A stretch of DNA of 64,000 nt from Roseibium album (lineage in GTDB: Bacteria > Pseudomonadota > Alphaproteobacteria > Rhizobiales > Stappiaceae): positions 62,001 to 126,000 of the forward strand of contig NZ_CXWE01000011.1 in NCBI RefSeq assembly GCF_001404515.1. The letters run 5' to 3'. Positions within the stretch are counted from its first letter, which is position 1, and the number at the start of each line of letters is the position of its first letter. Under the pieces are notes generated by a model. It did not search any database. It saw only the letters and a list, made by a program, of their open reading frames with translations, and was not told where the DNA came from. The translations under genes and the position numbers were made by a program. Positions 44,378 to 54,154 of this stretch are shown piece after piece.

Positions 44378-44428
44378 ACGGGCCGATGAAATAGAACTTT
44401 ACGGAGTCAATCCGCCAAGGGGCACTTC

Positions 44429-44893
44429 ATGGAAGACGCAGAAAAACAGACGCTTGCCAGTGCAGACATCATGACAATCATGAAGCTTCTGCCACACCGG
44501 TATCCTTTCCTGCTTATCGACAAGATCATCGAGATGGATGGGGATAACAGTTGCATTGGAATAAAAAACGTCACAATCAACGAACCGCATTTCACCGGTC
44601 ACTTTCCTGAAAGACCCGTATTTCCAGGCGTGTTGCTGATCGAGGCGATGGCACAGACGGCGGGAGCGCTTTGCGTCCATGCCAGGGGTGCGGACGCTCC
44701 GCCGCAACTGGTGTATTTTCTGACTATCGACAAGGCAAAATTTCGCAAACCTGTAGAGCCGGGTGATCAGGTTTATTTTCACGTCAAGAAAATCAAGCAA
44801 CGCTCCAATATCTGGAAGTTCGACGCCGTCGCCCAGGTGAACGGAACAAAGGTTGCAGAAGCAGAAGTCAGCGCCATGCTGGTAGATGCGTGA
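44429..44893 (+). CDS. fabZ: 3-hydroxyacyl-[acyl-carrier-protein] dehydratase FabZ
   Basis: This 154-residue hotdog-fold dehydratase works in fatty-acid elongation. The active-site histidine is in GHFPERPVFPGVLLIEAMAQ together with the glutamate, and LLPHRYPFLLIDKIIEMD is the family N-terminus. It competes with LpxA/LpxD for 3-hydroxyacyl-ACP, consistent with its place between them. Confidence 0.97.
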   Translation: MEDAEKQTLASADIMTIMKLLPHRYPFLLIDKIIEMDGDNSCIGIKNVTINEPHFTGHFPERPVFPGVLLIEAMAQTAGALCVHARGADAPPQLVYFLTIDKAKFRKPVEPGDQVYFHVKKIKQRSNIWKFDAVAQVNGTKVAEAEVSAMLVDA

Positions 44894-44899
44894 GGACAA

Positions 44900-45697
44900 A
44901 TGACAGATATACATCCAACGGCCATCGTTGAAGACGGGGCCGTGATCGGCGAGGGTGCTCGCATCGGTCCATATTCAATTGTCGGACCGAACGTCAAACT
45001 TGCGGATGGCGTAATTCTTGAAGCTCATGTTGCCGTTGCCGGTCACACAAGCATCGGATCGAATACCCATATTTTTCCATTCGCGAGTATTGGACACAAG
45101 CCACAGGATCTGAAGTACTCCGGTGAAGTGACGAGACTTGAAGTCGGGTCGAACAACCAGATCCGGGAACATGTGACAATGAGCCCGGGCACTGAAGGCG
45201 GCGGTGGTGTGACAACAGTCGGCGACAATTGCCTGTTCATGATGGGCTCCCATGTCGGGCACGACTGCCAGGTCGGCAATCATGCCATTCTCGCAAACAA
45301 TGCTACCTTGGCTGGGCATGTTGAACTGGACGATTTTGTCATTCTGGGCGGGCTGAGTGCGGTCCGCCAATGGTCGCGCATCGGCACGGGCGCAATTGTC
45401 GGCGGCATGACGGGGGTTGAATTCGACGTCATTCCCTATGGTTCGGTGATTGGTGACAGAGCACGGCTTGCCGGTCTCAATCTGGTGGGCCTGAAGCGCA
45501 AAGGCCTGCCCCGCGATCAGATACATGCGCTCCGCGCAGCCTATCGAGCGCTGTTTGAGAGCGATGAAGGCACGCTTCGCAGCAGAGCGGAAACACTTGC
45601 CGCCGAGAGTTCAGATCAGCCCCTTGTCAAAACGGTGACGGATTTTATCCTGGAAAAGGAAGATCGGCGGTTCTGTACACCGCGTACTGAAGACTGA
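44900..45697 (+). CDS. lpxA: Acyl-ACP--UDP-N-acetylglucosamine O-acyltransferase
   Basis: This 265-residue trimeric beta-helix enzyme performs the first lipid A step. Hexapeptide repeats start at IHPTAIVEDGAVIGEGARIG, the catalytic His lies in MMGSHVGHDCQVGNHAI, and the helical C-terminus (LKRKGLPRDQIHALRAAYRA) is typical. It lies 6 bases after fabZ. Confidence 0.97.
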   Translation: MTDIHPTAIVEDGAVIGEGARIGPYSIVGPNVKLADGVILEAHVAVAGHTSIGSNTHIFPFASIGHKPQDLKYSGEVTRLEVGSNNQIREHVTMSPGTEGGGGVTTVGDNCLFMMGSHVGHDCQVGNHAILANNATLAGHVELDDFVILGGLSAVRQWSRIGTGAIVGGMTGVEFDVIPYGSVIGDRARLAGLNLVGLKRKGLPRDQIHALRAAYRALFESDEGTLRSRAETLAAESSDQPLVKTVTDFILEKEDRRFCTPRTED

Positions 45698-45701
45698 TGC
45701 G

Positions 45702-46586
45702 ATGGCCAACCCGGTCGAAGAACAGATTGGGCGCCTTGCCCTGATTGCGGGAAACGGCAGTTTGCCTGGACAAATCGCTGACGCTCTCGCAAGTGAGGGG
45801 CGGGAATTTGAAGTTATCGCGATAAAAGGCGAGGCGAACGCCGCGACAAGACATATGGCAGGGGTCATACTTGGCTGGGGTGAAGTCGGACGCCTTTACA
45901 ACTTTCTGAAGAACAACGGGTGTGATGACGTGCTGCTGATTGGTGGCGTGACACGCAGACCCGACTTTACCTCGATATTCGGAGACTTTGGTACGTTTAG
46001 GCGCTTACCGTCGATTTTTCGCGCACTCACTGGCGGGGACGACAGTCTGTTGACCAAGGTCATTCGTCTTTTTGAAAAGGAAGGGTTTCGTGTCGTGGGT
46101 ATCAAGGACGTTGTGCCGCAGCTACTGGCATCGAGCGGGGTCCTCGGAAATGTCCAACCGAAATCGAAAGATTGGCACGACCTTGAACTTGCCCTCAAGG
46201 CGACCGAAAAACTTGGCGAACTGGATATCGGACAAGCCGCAGTTGCCGTCGGTGGACGTGTCATTGCGCTCGAAGGCGCTGAAGGCACAGATGCAATGCT
46301 TGTGCGGTGTGCGGACTTGAAGAACAGCGGCCGGGTAAGAAACAAGGGCCGTTCGGGGGTTCTCGTAAAAACAGCAAAGCCTGGTCAGGATTTGCGTGTT
46401 GATCTGCCGACTATAGGACCAAAAACGATCGAGCTTGCCGTGTCGGCAGGGCTTTGCGGAATTGCCGTCGAGGCGTATGGCGCTCTGATTTCCAACAAGG
46501 AAGAAACGTTGAAAAAAGCCGATTCCGAAGGGTTGTTCCTGATCGGGATTGACGGTTCCAGTGACGCCGAAGAGGCAGGCAAGTGA
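45702..46586 (+). CDS. lpxI: UDP-2,3-diacylglucosamine pyrophosphatase LpxI
   Basis: This 294-residue DUF1009 enzyme hydrolyses UDP-2,3-diacylglucosamine to lipid X and is the alphaproteobacterial substitute for LpxH. Visible motifs are LALIAGNGSLPGQIADAL at the N-terminus and RVIALEGAEGTDAMLVRCAD with the catalytic acidic residue. Its stop overlaps the GTG of lpxB, the next enzyme in the path. Confidence 0.94.
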   Translation: MANPVEEQIGRLALIAGNGSLPGQIADALASEGREFEVIAIKGEANAATRHMAGVILGWGEVGRLYNFLKNNGCDDVLLIGGVTRRPDFTSIFGDFGTFRRLPSIFRALTGGDDSLLTKVIRLFEKEGFRVVGIKDVVPQLLASSGVLGNVQPKSKDWHDLELALKATEKLGELDIGQAAVAVGGRVIALEGAEGTDAMLVRCADLKNSGRVRNKGRSGVLVKTAKPGQDLRVDLPTIGPKTIELAVSAGLCGIAVEAYGALISNKEETLKKADSEGLFLIGIDGSSDAEEAGK

Positions 46587-47761
46587 GCGTCAGCTTACCG
46601 ACAATCTGCCTGGTTGCCGGAGAGGAGTCGGGAGATCAACTCGGATCCGAGCTGATGAGGGCTTTGAACGGGAGGCTGGACGGCAGCGCACGGTATTGCG
46701 GCGTTGGCGGTGAACGCATGCTGAAGCTCGGGTTGACAAGCTTCTTCAACATGTCGGACGTGTCGGTCATGGGGATCAGCGCGGTGCTGGCACGCTTACC
46801 CTTGATCGTCCGGCGCGTGTACCAGACGGTTGATGCAATTGTTGCCTCCAATCCCTCCGTGCTGGTGATAATCGATAGCCCGGACTTTACTCACAGTGTT
46901 GCAAGGCGGGTCAGAAAACGCGCTCCGCACATTCCCATCGTCGGATATGTTTCTCCGTCCGTCTGGGCCTGGCGGCCGGGCAGGGCGAAGAAAATGAGCG
47001 CTTATGTAGACGAGTTACTCGCTCTTTTGCCATTTGAACCCGGTGAGCACAGCAAACTCGGTGGCCCTCCCACGCACTATGTCGGTCACCCTCTGAGCGA
47101 AAATATTGCTGATCTTCGACCATCAGGTGATGAACGAACAGCGTTGAGCGCAGGTAAGAGCGTTCTGGTCGTGTTGCCGGGCAGTCGGCGCAGCGAAGTT
47201 GACCGATTGCTCGGCGTATTTGGTGAGACTGTTGCGCTTGTGAAGAGGGACGTTCCGGGGCTCGAAGTGTTGCTTCCAGCGGTCGGACATCTTGAGAGCA
47301 GGATCCGGGACGGTGTCGCCGACTGGCAATGCAAGCCAGAGATCGTGACAGGTCCGCAGGCAAAACAGGCCGCTTTCCGAAGGGCGCATGCCGGACTTGC
47401 AGCGTCCGGAACTGTCTCGCTTGAACTGGCACTGTCTGGCGTGCCGATGGTTGTGGCCTACAAGGTCGATTGGTTTTTCCGCAGGCTCAAGGAACTCAAT
47501 CGTGTTTTCAAGCTGGCCAAAGTGGATAATTTCGTGCTGCCGAATATCATCCTTGGAAAGAAGGCAATTCCACAATTTCTTGACGAAGAGGTCGTGCCGG
47601 CCGTTCTTGCCGGCCATCTGAAAGAATTGCTGCAAGACGGCCGTGAGCGCAATTTGCAGCTGGCGGAACTTTCGCGCCTGGATGATCTCATGCGGCTGCC
47701 GGATGGGCACAGTCAAAGCGACACAGCTGCTGAGATCGTCTTTCGCACAATGAGAACTTGA
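46583..47761 (+). CDS. lpxB: Lipid-A-disaccharide synthase
   Basis: This 392-residue GT19 glycosyltransferase joins lipid X and UDP-2,3-diacylglucosamine. The N-terminal CLVAGEESGDQLGSELM, the YVSPSVWAWRPGR loop and the nucleotide-sugar region LAASGTVSLELALSGVPMVV are clear. It starts at GTG in a 4-base overlap with lpxI. It ends the lipid A cluster and faces a convergent chemoreceptor gene. Confidence 0.96.
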   Translation: MSVSLPTICLVAGEESGDQLGSELMRALNGRLDGSARYCGVGGERMLKLGLTSFFNMSDVSVMGISAVLARLPLIVRRVYQTVDAIVASNPSVLVIIDSPDFTHSVARRVRKRAPHIPIVGYVSPSVWAWRPGRAKKMSAYVDELLALLPFEPGEHSKLGGPPTHYVGHPLSENIADLRPSGDERTALSAGKSVLVVLPGSRRSEVDRLLGVFGETVALVKRDVPGLEVLLPAVGHLESRIRDGVADWQCKPEIVTGPQAKQAAFRRAHAGLAASGTVSLELALSGVPMVVAYKVDWFFRRLKELNRVFKLAKVDNFVLPNIILGKKAIPQFLDEEVVPAVLAGHLKELLQDGRERNLQLAELSRLDDLMRLPDGHSQSDTAAEIVFRTMRT

Positions 47762-48097
47762 GCATGCACGGTTCAGTTTCCGGTTCTGCACGAGTGGCAG
47801 CGGCGCAGCAAAATTGCGCGAAAACCAATCAATGCAATGGATGCCTGCCTCCACCAACCCGGTTCCCGACCGGCAGGGCGCGTATCTCGGTTCTATCGGT
47901 CTTCGACCAAGTAGATCGCAGCGCGGTTGAATGGATCAGGGAACGGCTCTGGCTGACGTTTTCCGGATCTACGGGTTTTTCATGGCTCGACCGGCCAAAC
48001 AGGCTCTCCCGTGAAACCGGAAAACGACATCTGACAATATTTTTCTCTCGACTGGATCATGGCTGAACGATCGCGTTTTGTGCTGAAACCGGTCTTC
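47762..48097. other. Convergent intergenic region with a 68-nt nested hairpin (47958-48025)
   Basis: No protein gene is supported. A 9-bp arm GTTTTCCGG/CCGGAAAAC (47958-47966, 48017-48025), an internal loop ATCT/GAAA, and a second stem ACGGG/CCCGT (47971-47975, 48008-48012) enclose a further small TGGC/GCCA hairpin. It may terminate both convergent genes or be a structured RNA; no long U tract is adjacent. Confidence 0.5.
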
Positions 48098-50524
48098 TCA
48101 AGCGTTTGCGACATTGTCCAGAAAATGCCCGACTTCCTGGTTCAGCACTTCAGTTTTTTGGGCCAGTTCCGAGGAAGCACTCAGCACCAGGCTCGCGGAC
48201 TGACTTGTCTGAGATACGGCCTGTGAAAGATCAGACATGTTGGTTTTCACAGAGCCGGTTCCTTCGGCGGCGCGTTGAACATTCACTGAAATCTCATTGG
48301 TGGCCGCGCCCTGTTGTTCAACGGCTGCAGCAATGGTTGACGTGTATTCGTTGACTTCTTCCATGGTGTCGGTGATTTCCTGGATCGCGGAGACGGCATC
48401 ATTCGTTGCTCTTTGGATCTCCGAAATCTGTGAGCCGATTTCTTCCGTTGCCTTGGACGTTTGGGTCGCAAGCTCCTTGACCTCAGCTGCTACAACGGCA
48501 AATCCCTTGCCGGCTTCACCGGCACGGGCAGCTTCGATCGTTGCGTTCAACGCGAGCAGATTTGTTTGTTCTGCAATGGCCTGGATCAGACTGACGACTT
48601 CCCCGATTTTCGTTGCAGCACTGGAAAGACTCTGGACCTTTTCGTTGGTCACTTGAGTACCTTCCGTCGCGCGTCCAACGACATGTGTCGTCTGGCTGAC
48701 CTGCCTGGCGATTTCGGCAATAGACGCAGCCAGTTCTTCCGCCGCGCTCGCAACCGTCTGAACGTTTTGCGTTGCTTCGTCGGTTATACCGAAAGTGCTA
48801 TCTGCGAGACTGGAGTTTTGGCTGGCGATCGAATTGAGATCCTGAGCCGTGCCATCAAGGGTGCTTGCGGTTTCACCAACAGAATTGAGGACGGTTGAAG
48901 CCTTTTCCCGAAATCCGGTGATGAGCTGCTCGATCGCTGCCTGGCGCTGTTCGCGAATTTGCTGTTCGTGCTCCGTGTCCGACTGCAGTTGGACACGCTC
49001 AACAGCGTTGTCCCGGAATACCTGCAAGGTGCGGCTCATGTCACCGATTTCGTCGCCTCGGGTCGTACCCTCGATATCAACTTCGGTATCACCGTCTGCA
49101 AGCAGTGACATGGTTTTAGTTGTACGTCTCAGCGGCCTTGTAACAGCGAAATTGAGCGCAAATGCGAGGCCTGCTCCGGCCGCGATTGCTGCGAGGAGAG
49201 CAATGCTTATGACACTCAATGCACTTGTGCTGGAGGCTTGTGCTGCTGCGCTTTGGCCGGCCGAGATGGCTGAAATCCGGGCCTGGACCGTTTCGGACAG
49301 GTCTTTCATCGCGCTGATTTCAGAGGCGAGCGAAAACTGATTGGCCGCAAGGCCTTCAAACGTCGAACCATAAGTGGTCAGAGCGGAAAGCACTTCGGGG
49401 ACTTTCTCGACGATTGCCGGGAAATCCTTCGCACTTTCTTCAAGACGCGTCGTCAGGTCGTTCAAACTCGAAAGACCCGTCAACACTGCATTTTGCGTCT
49501 CTTCATCAGGCGATACCATGAAATAGAAGATTGCAGCCTTGACCGCGTTCGCATCCGCTTCGAGCTGCATCACGGTGCCGGACACGTTGTCCGCGGCATA
49601 GAAATTCTGATTGATTTCCTCTGCCTGCTTGTTGACTCTATCGATCGCAACCGCCGTATCCGTCTGGATTTTCTTTACGTTGGCAACCAATTCATCGAAA
49701 CCAAGTTTTGCGCTGTCAGTAAGGTCGAAGATTGCGATGTAGTCCTTCGTCGTCGACAACTTGTCGAGAATTGCGACAACTTCTTCCGTCTTTGCAGCGA
49801 GATTTTTGAAATCCTCCCTATCGATGCCGTCGAAGCTGTTTCCCGCCATAGCCATTGCTGAAGGCGACAATGCCTGCAACCGGGCCTTTACCTCGGCGAT
49901 CTGCGCGGCATTGTTTGCAGCGGCGGCAAAAAGGTTTTGCAGGGTCAAAACTTCTTCCTGAAAACTCGCTGCCGCCTGACCAACCTTGTTGGCGCCAACC
50001 ATCGTTTTGCGCGCATTTGTATCGTCAGAACTGATACCAATCCGGGCAATGATCGCCTTGCCGAGAATATCCCCTGCAGCTGCTTCAAATCCGGTCACGG
50101 CTTCTTCCAGCTGTGCTCTTTTTTCAGCTTGCGACTGGGTGAGGGCAACGACGTTCTCGAAAATCTTGCGGAAGTCCGTTACTGCGGCAGCAGCTTCCGC
50201 AACCTGAATTTTTGCGGTGTCTTCACTTTTCAAACGTTCTTCAAGGACTGCCAGTTCCTGTCTAAGCGTGTCGATGTCAACAAGTGCGGCATCTGCGGCT
50301 TCAACATTTCGGGACGCGAGGAAGTTTTCACGCTTACCGGCAAGGTTTTGCAGTTGCGCAATTGCGGATGTTGACTGTTTTGAAATTTCCATTCTCTCCG
50401 ACAGGGTCATGACACTGTAGGCGCCAACGCCGCCGACGATCCCCGTGAGAGCGACCACGGCAGCAAAACTTCCGCCAACTTTCACGCCGAATTTGAGATC
50501 GGTTGCAAATTTCAGAAACTTCAT
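48098..50524 (-). CDS. Methyl-accepting chemotaxis protein with large helical sensor domain
   Basis: This 808-residue receptor has an N-terminal transmembrane helix (GSFAAVVALTGIVGGVGAYS) and a periplasmic all-helical sensor of about 400 residues resembling helical-bimodular domains. A second membrane span (SVISIALLAAIAAGAGLAFA), a HAMP domain (TRPLRRTTKTMSLLADGDTE) and a cytoplasmic signalling hairpin with the tip IAEQTNLLALNATIEAARAG follow. It would control CheA. ATG 50524 has GAGGGG upstream; 20 more codons are open but weak. No C-terminal CheR-binding pentapeptide is seen. No che genes are nearby and the ligand is unknown. Confidence 0.9.
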   Translation of the reverse strand: MKFLKFATDLKFGVKVGGSFAAVVALTGIVGGVGAYSVMTLSERMEISKQSTSAIAQLQNLAGKRENFLASRNVEAADAALVDIDTLRQELAVLEERLKSEDTAKIQVAEAAAAVTDFRKIFENVVALTQSQAEKRAQLEEAVTGFEAAAGDILGKAIIARIGISSDDTNARKTMVGANKVGQAAASFQEEVLTLQNLFAAAANNAAQIAEVKARLQALSPSAMAMAGNSFDGIDREDFKNLAAKTEEVVAILDKLSTTKDYIAIFDLTDSAKLGFDELVANVKKIQTDTAVAIDRVNKQAEEINQNFYAADNVSGTVMQLEADANAVKAAIFYFMVSPDEETQNAVLTGLSSLNDLTTRLEESAKDFPAIVEKVPEVLSALTTYGSTFEGLAANQFSLASEISAMKDLSETVQARISAISAGQSAAAQASSTSALSVISIALLAAIAAGAGLAFALNFAVTRPLRRTTKTMSLLADGDTEVDIEGTTRGDEIGDMSRTLQVFRDNAVERVQLQSDTEHEQQIREQRQAAIEQLITGFREKASTVLNSVGETASTLDGTAQDLNSIASQNSSLADSTFGITDEATQNVQTVASAAEELAASIAEIARQVSQTTHVVGRATEGTQVTNEKVQSLSSAATKIGEVVSLIQAIAEQTNLLALNATIEAARAGEAGKGFAVVAAEVKELATQTSKATEEIGSQISEIQRATNDAVSAIQEITDTMEEVNEYTSTIAAAVEQQGAATNEISVNVQRAAEGTGSVKTNMSDLSQAVSQTSQSASLVLSASSELAQKTEVLNQEVGHFLDNVANA

Positions 50525-50862
50525 GTCATCCCCTCGAAGCCCCAGACGCCGAAACGTCAAATAATCTGTCCAGAGGATAAGCAATGATTCCTTATTATTT
50601 AGTGTAATTCAAAAACCTGTTTGAATAATTCAGTTTATTACTTATGTAAATATCAAACTTCTTATTTTTACATGAAAAATAGAGTATAAAAATGAATAAT
50701 ACATATTCATGGTGAAGGGTATTGGTGATATTTTTTGGCGTTGTTTTTCATTCGAAAATGAATATTCAATAGCACCCTATGGTTGCCATCCTGAAAATTT
50801 CAGCTCTATTAACTTAAGGCGTTTGGAGGAAAAATATTCCTATTCCAACTATTTTTCCTTTG
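50525..50862. other. AT-rich region upstream of the chemoreceptor with repeated ATGAATA half-sites
   Basis: No gene is seen. Inverted repeat ATGAATA-N5-TATTCAT spans 50692-50710. Further down, TTCATT-CGAA-AATGAA (50747-50762) runs into the palindrome TGAATATTCA (50759-50768). Three copies of one half-site within 80 bases suggest an operator for the divergently reading chemoreceptor transcript. Confidence 0.4.
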
Positions 50863-50898
50863 CGTAAATAAAAATGCTCCCGAAGTTCGGGAGCATTT
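50863..50898 (-). terminator. Intrinsic terminator of gltA
   Basis: On the minus strand an 11-bp stem AAATGCTCCCG/CGGGAGCATTT (50872-50882 with 50888-50898), loop AACTT, is followed by TTTTATTT. It lies 37 bases after the gltA stop. Confidence 0.9.
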
Positions 50899-50935
50899 GT
50901 CGATTGGCAAAATGAGGAAGATCAAGCGCCCCACA

Positions 50936-52228
50936 CTAGCGGCGCTGGTCGATTGGAGTGTAGTCGCGTTTGGTTGCACCGGTGTAAAGCTGCCGCGGAC
51001 GACCGATTCGCTGGGACGGATCTTCAACCATTTCTTTCCATTGTGCGATCCAGCCAACCGTACGCGCCAGGGCAAACAGAACAGTGAACATGGTTGTCGG
51101 GAAGCCGAGCGCTCTCAGTGTAATACCGGAATAGAAATCGATATTCGGATACAGCTTCTTTTCGATGAAATATTCATCGTTGAGCGCGATCTTTTCCAGT
51201 TCAATGGCTACGTCAAGAAGCGGATCGTCCTTGATACCCAATTCTCCGAGAACCTCATGCGTTGTTTTCTGCATGATACGGGCGCGTGGGTCATAGTTTT
51301 TGTAAACCCGGTGGCCGAAACCCATCAGACGGAAGGGATCGTCCTTGTCCTTTGCGCGTTCGACATACTCGGGAATATTGTCCACGGACCCGATTTCAGA
51401 GAGCATGTTGAGAGCAGCCTCGTTGGCGCCCCCGTGTGCCGGACCCCAGAGGCAGGCGATTCCGGCGGCGATACAGGCAAAAGGATTGGCACCAGAAGAC
51501 CCTGCAAGGCGAACCGTCGACGTTGACGCGTTCTGTTCATGATCGGCATGAAGGATGAAGATACGATCCATCGCGCGTGCCAGAACCGGGTTGACCTTGT
51601 ATTCCTCACATGGAACCGCAAAGCACATGTGCAGGAAGTTCGCAGCGTAGCCCAGGTCGTTGCGCGGATACACGAACGGTTGGCCAACATGATATTTGTA
51701 GGCCATTGCCGCAATGGTCGGCATTTTCGCGATCATGCGCAGCGACGCGACCATGCGCTGGTGCGGGTCGGCGATGTCGGTTGAATCGTGATAAAATGCT
51801 GACAATGCGCCTACTGTTCCGACCATGATCGCCATTGGGTGGGCGTCGCGGCGGAAGCCGGAGAAAAAGCGATTCATCTGCTCATGAATCATCGTGTGGT
51901 AAGTCACGCGACTGACAAAATCGTCTTTTTGAACTTTCGTCGGCAATTCGCCGTAAAGCAGCAAATAGCAGGATTCCAGGAAGTCCCCGTGGTCCGCCAG
52001 TTGTTCAATAGGGTAACCACGGTAGAGAAGCGTGCCTTCATCACCATCGATATAGGTGATCTTGGACTCACAGGATGCAGTTGAAGTAAATCCCGGGTCA
52101 TACGTGAACATGTCGGTGTCCTTGTACAAGGACGATATGTTCACGACTGACGGTCCGATGGACCCGTCAAGAACGTCGAAGTCGTGGGCGGCGCCACGGA
52201 CGTTGAGCTTGGCGTTGTTGTCGGCCAT
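50936..52228 (-). CDS. gltA: Citrate synthase (type I)
   Basis: This 430-residue enzyme condenses oxaloacetate and acetyl-CoA to citrate. Active-site histidines lie in ILHADHEQNASTSTVRL and MGFGHRVYKNYDPRARIM, with the catalytic aspartate further on. The N-terminal zinc/NADH-type beta domain (YKDTDMFTYDPGFTSTASCE) marks the hexameric Gram-negative form. A 230-base gap separates it from gltX. Confidence 0.97.
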   Translation of the reverse strand: MADNNAKLNVRGAAHDFDVLDGSIGPSVVNISSLYKDTDMFTYDPGFTSTASCESKITYIDGDEGTLLYRGYPIEQLADHGDFLESCYLLLYGELPTKVQKDDFVSRVTYHTMIHEQMNRFFSGFRRDAHPMAIMVGTVGALSAFYHDSTDIADPHQRMVASLRMIAKMPTIAAMAYKYHVGQPFVYPRNDLGYAANFLHMCFAVPCEEYKVNPVLARAMDRIFILHADHEQNASTSTVRLAGSSGANPFACIAAGIACLWGPAHGGANEAALNMLSEIGSVDNIPEYVERAKDKDDPFRLMGFGHRVYKNYDPRARIMQKTTHEVLGELGIKDDPLLDVAIELEKIALNDEYFIEKKLYPNIDFYSGITLRALGFPTTMFTVLFALARTVGWIAQWKEMVEDPSQRIGRPRQLYTGATKRDYTPIDQRR

Positions 52229-52461
52229 ACAGAAACCCCTTTGCGTTATCCTGGTGTCCCGTCAGATTCGGACCTCGCAATTTCCACCAGCGAGTTCGTT
52301 GCCGGACGGCACTTGAGAAATTTTCGGGTCTTGCGTAGCCCATTTACTGCACTGCCGCAAGCTGACCCTTATAACGCTTTGGTCAAAGGCGGACTTGCCC
52401 GGTTGCCAGACCGGGCTCGACTTCAATCCTACGAGGAATGCTGCAACCCGCCTGAAAAGTC

Positions 52462-53886
52462 TCAAGCGGACTGGTCTTCTATGCGTTTGAGAGATTCTTC
52501 TCTGCCAAGCGCAATGAGAACGTCATAAATTCCGGGTGATGTTCCCCGCCCGGTCAGCGCGGCACGCAGTGGCTGTGCAACTTTTCCAAGCTTCAGTTCT
52601 CTTTCCTCTGCATAGGACTTTACCGCTGCCTCCAACGTCTCCGAGCCCCAGTTCGGCGCCGTGGAAAGAACGTTGTGCAGTTCCTTGAGAATTGTTCGGG
52701 CTTCCTCATTGAGGATCTTTTGTGCCTTCTCGTCCGTGTCCAATGGTCGCTGCCGCCAAAGGTAAGACGCGCTTTCCGTCAGTTCGACGAGTGTCTTTGC
52801 CCGCTCCTTGAGGCCGGGTAGCGCCGTCAGAGCCGTTTGCTCATTGTCACTTTGCGATAGCCAGAAGAGCGCAGCGTCGCCACCATCTGCGTGTTGAAGA
52901 TAAATCTTCCAGTGCCCGAGCAATTCTGCGTCCCCGGTGGCGCGCATGTAATGGCCGTTGAGATTTTCAAGCTTCTTGAAGTCGAAGCGGGCCGCGGATT
53001 GCCCGACTGCATCCATTCCGAACCAGGCGATCATGTCCTCAAGTGAAATGATTTCATCATCGCCATGGCTCCAGCCAAGGCGGGCCAGATAGTTCCGCAT
53101 GGCTTGAGGAAGGTACCCCAGCGCTCGGTAAGCTTCTGCGCCGGTTGCGCCATGGCGTTTTGACAGTTTTGCGCCGTCCGGTCCGTGTATCAGCGGAATA
53201 TGCGCCATTTCAGGCACGTTCCATCCGAGGGCTTTGAAAATGAGTGTCTGTCTTGCCGCGTTGGTCAGGTGGTCGACACCGCGAATGATGTGTGTGACAC
53301 CCATGTCATGGTCGTCGACGACGACCGCCAGCATATAGGTTGGGGTTCCATCCGAACGCAGGAGAATCAAATCGTCGAGATCCTTGTTCGGAATGACAAC
53401 GCGGCCCTGGACCATGTCGTTGATGACCGTTTCACCCTCCTGGGGCGCCTTGAGCCGGACAACGGGATTGACGCCATCTGGTGCCAGGGAAGGGTCACGA
53501 TCTCTCCAGGTGCCGTCATAGCGTGGCGGTCGTCCTTCAGCGCGCGCTTTCTCACGCATCGCCTCAATCTCTTCCGGCGTGCTGTAACACTTGTAGGCGG
53601 TGCCGGAGGACAGCATTTGCTCGACGGCTTCCTGGTGTCTGCCGACACGGGAAAACTGGGAAATGGGGTCTCCCTCCCAATCGAGGCCAAGCCAGGATAG
53701 CCCGTCAATCAGTGCATCAACTGCCTCAGGAGTGGAGCGCGCGCGGTCAGTGTCTTCAATGCGCAGCAGCATTTTTCCGTTATTGTGTTTTGCAAACAGC
53801 CAGTTGAACAATGCTGTGCGGGCTCCGCCAATGTGCAGGAAACCTGTCGGGGAAGGAGCGAAGCGCGTGACGATCTCTTGTGTCAT
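52462..53886 (-). CDS. gltX: Glutamyl-tRNA synthetase
   Basis: This 474-residue class I synthetase has the HIGH-type motif in APSPTGFLHIGGARTALFNW and the KMSKS-type motif as DGAKLSKRHGA. An N-terminal Rossmann core and C-terminal helical anticodon domain are present. ATG 53886 begins the conserved MTQEIVTRFAPSPTG; 24 codons further upstream are open but unlike the family. There is no clear Shine-Dalgarno. Confidence 0.96.
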   Translation of the reverse strand: MTQEIVTRFAPSPTGFLHIGGARTALFNWLFAKHNNGKMLLRIEDTDRARSTPEAVDALIDGLSWLGLDWEGDPISQFSRVGRHQEAVEQMLSSGTAYKCYSTPEEIEAMREKARAEGRPPRYDGTWRDRDPSLAPDGVNPVVRLKAPQEGETVINDMVQGRVVIPNKDLDDLILLRSDGTPTYMLAVVVDDHDMGVTHIIRGVDHLTNAARQTLIFKALGWNVPEMAHIPLIHGPDGAKLSKRHGATGAEAYRALGYLPQAMRNYLARLGWSHGDDEIISLEDMIAWFGMDAVGQSAARFDFKKLENLNGHYMRATGDAELLGHWKIYLQHADGGDAALFWLSQSDNEQTALTALPGLKERAKTLVELTESASYLWRQRPLDTDEKAQKILNEEARTILKELHNVLSTAPNWGSETLEAAVKSYAEERELKLGKVAQPLRAALTGRGTSPGIYDVLIALGREESLKRIEDQSA

Positions 53887-54154
53887 GGTGATTTTTTTGG
53901 AAGTCTCATTATGAATGGGAGCGCCTGCTGCGCCAAGTGTGTGGCGCGGTCTTAACACAGGCGCGGTCGGGGCTAAATAGTGTCTCGTTCGTTTCTTGTG
54001 TCAGCACGGGAAGAGCTGCGACTTGAGGATCGGTAACGATCGACCGCAAAAGAATGAAAATCGCCTGCCTGCGGTTACCTTTGACGATTCCCATCTTGAA
54101 ATAGAAACTGACCGCGGCAGCGGAAGTGATCGGCGAAGGACGTCCCGGAAATCT

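Noticed and set aside
47758..48066. 102-codon plus-strand frame overlapping the end of lpxB
   Set aside because: It has no ribosome site and no family features, and it runs through the nested hairpin; treated as chance.
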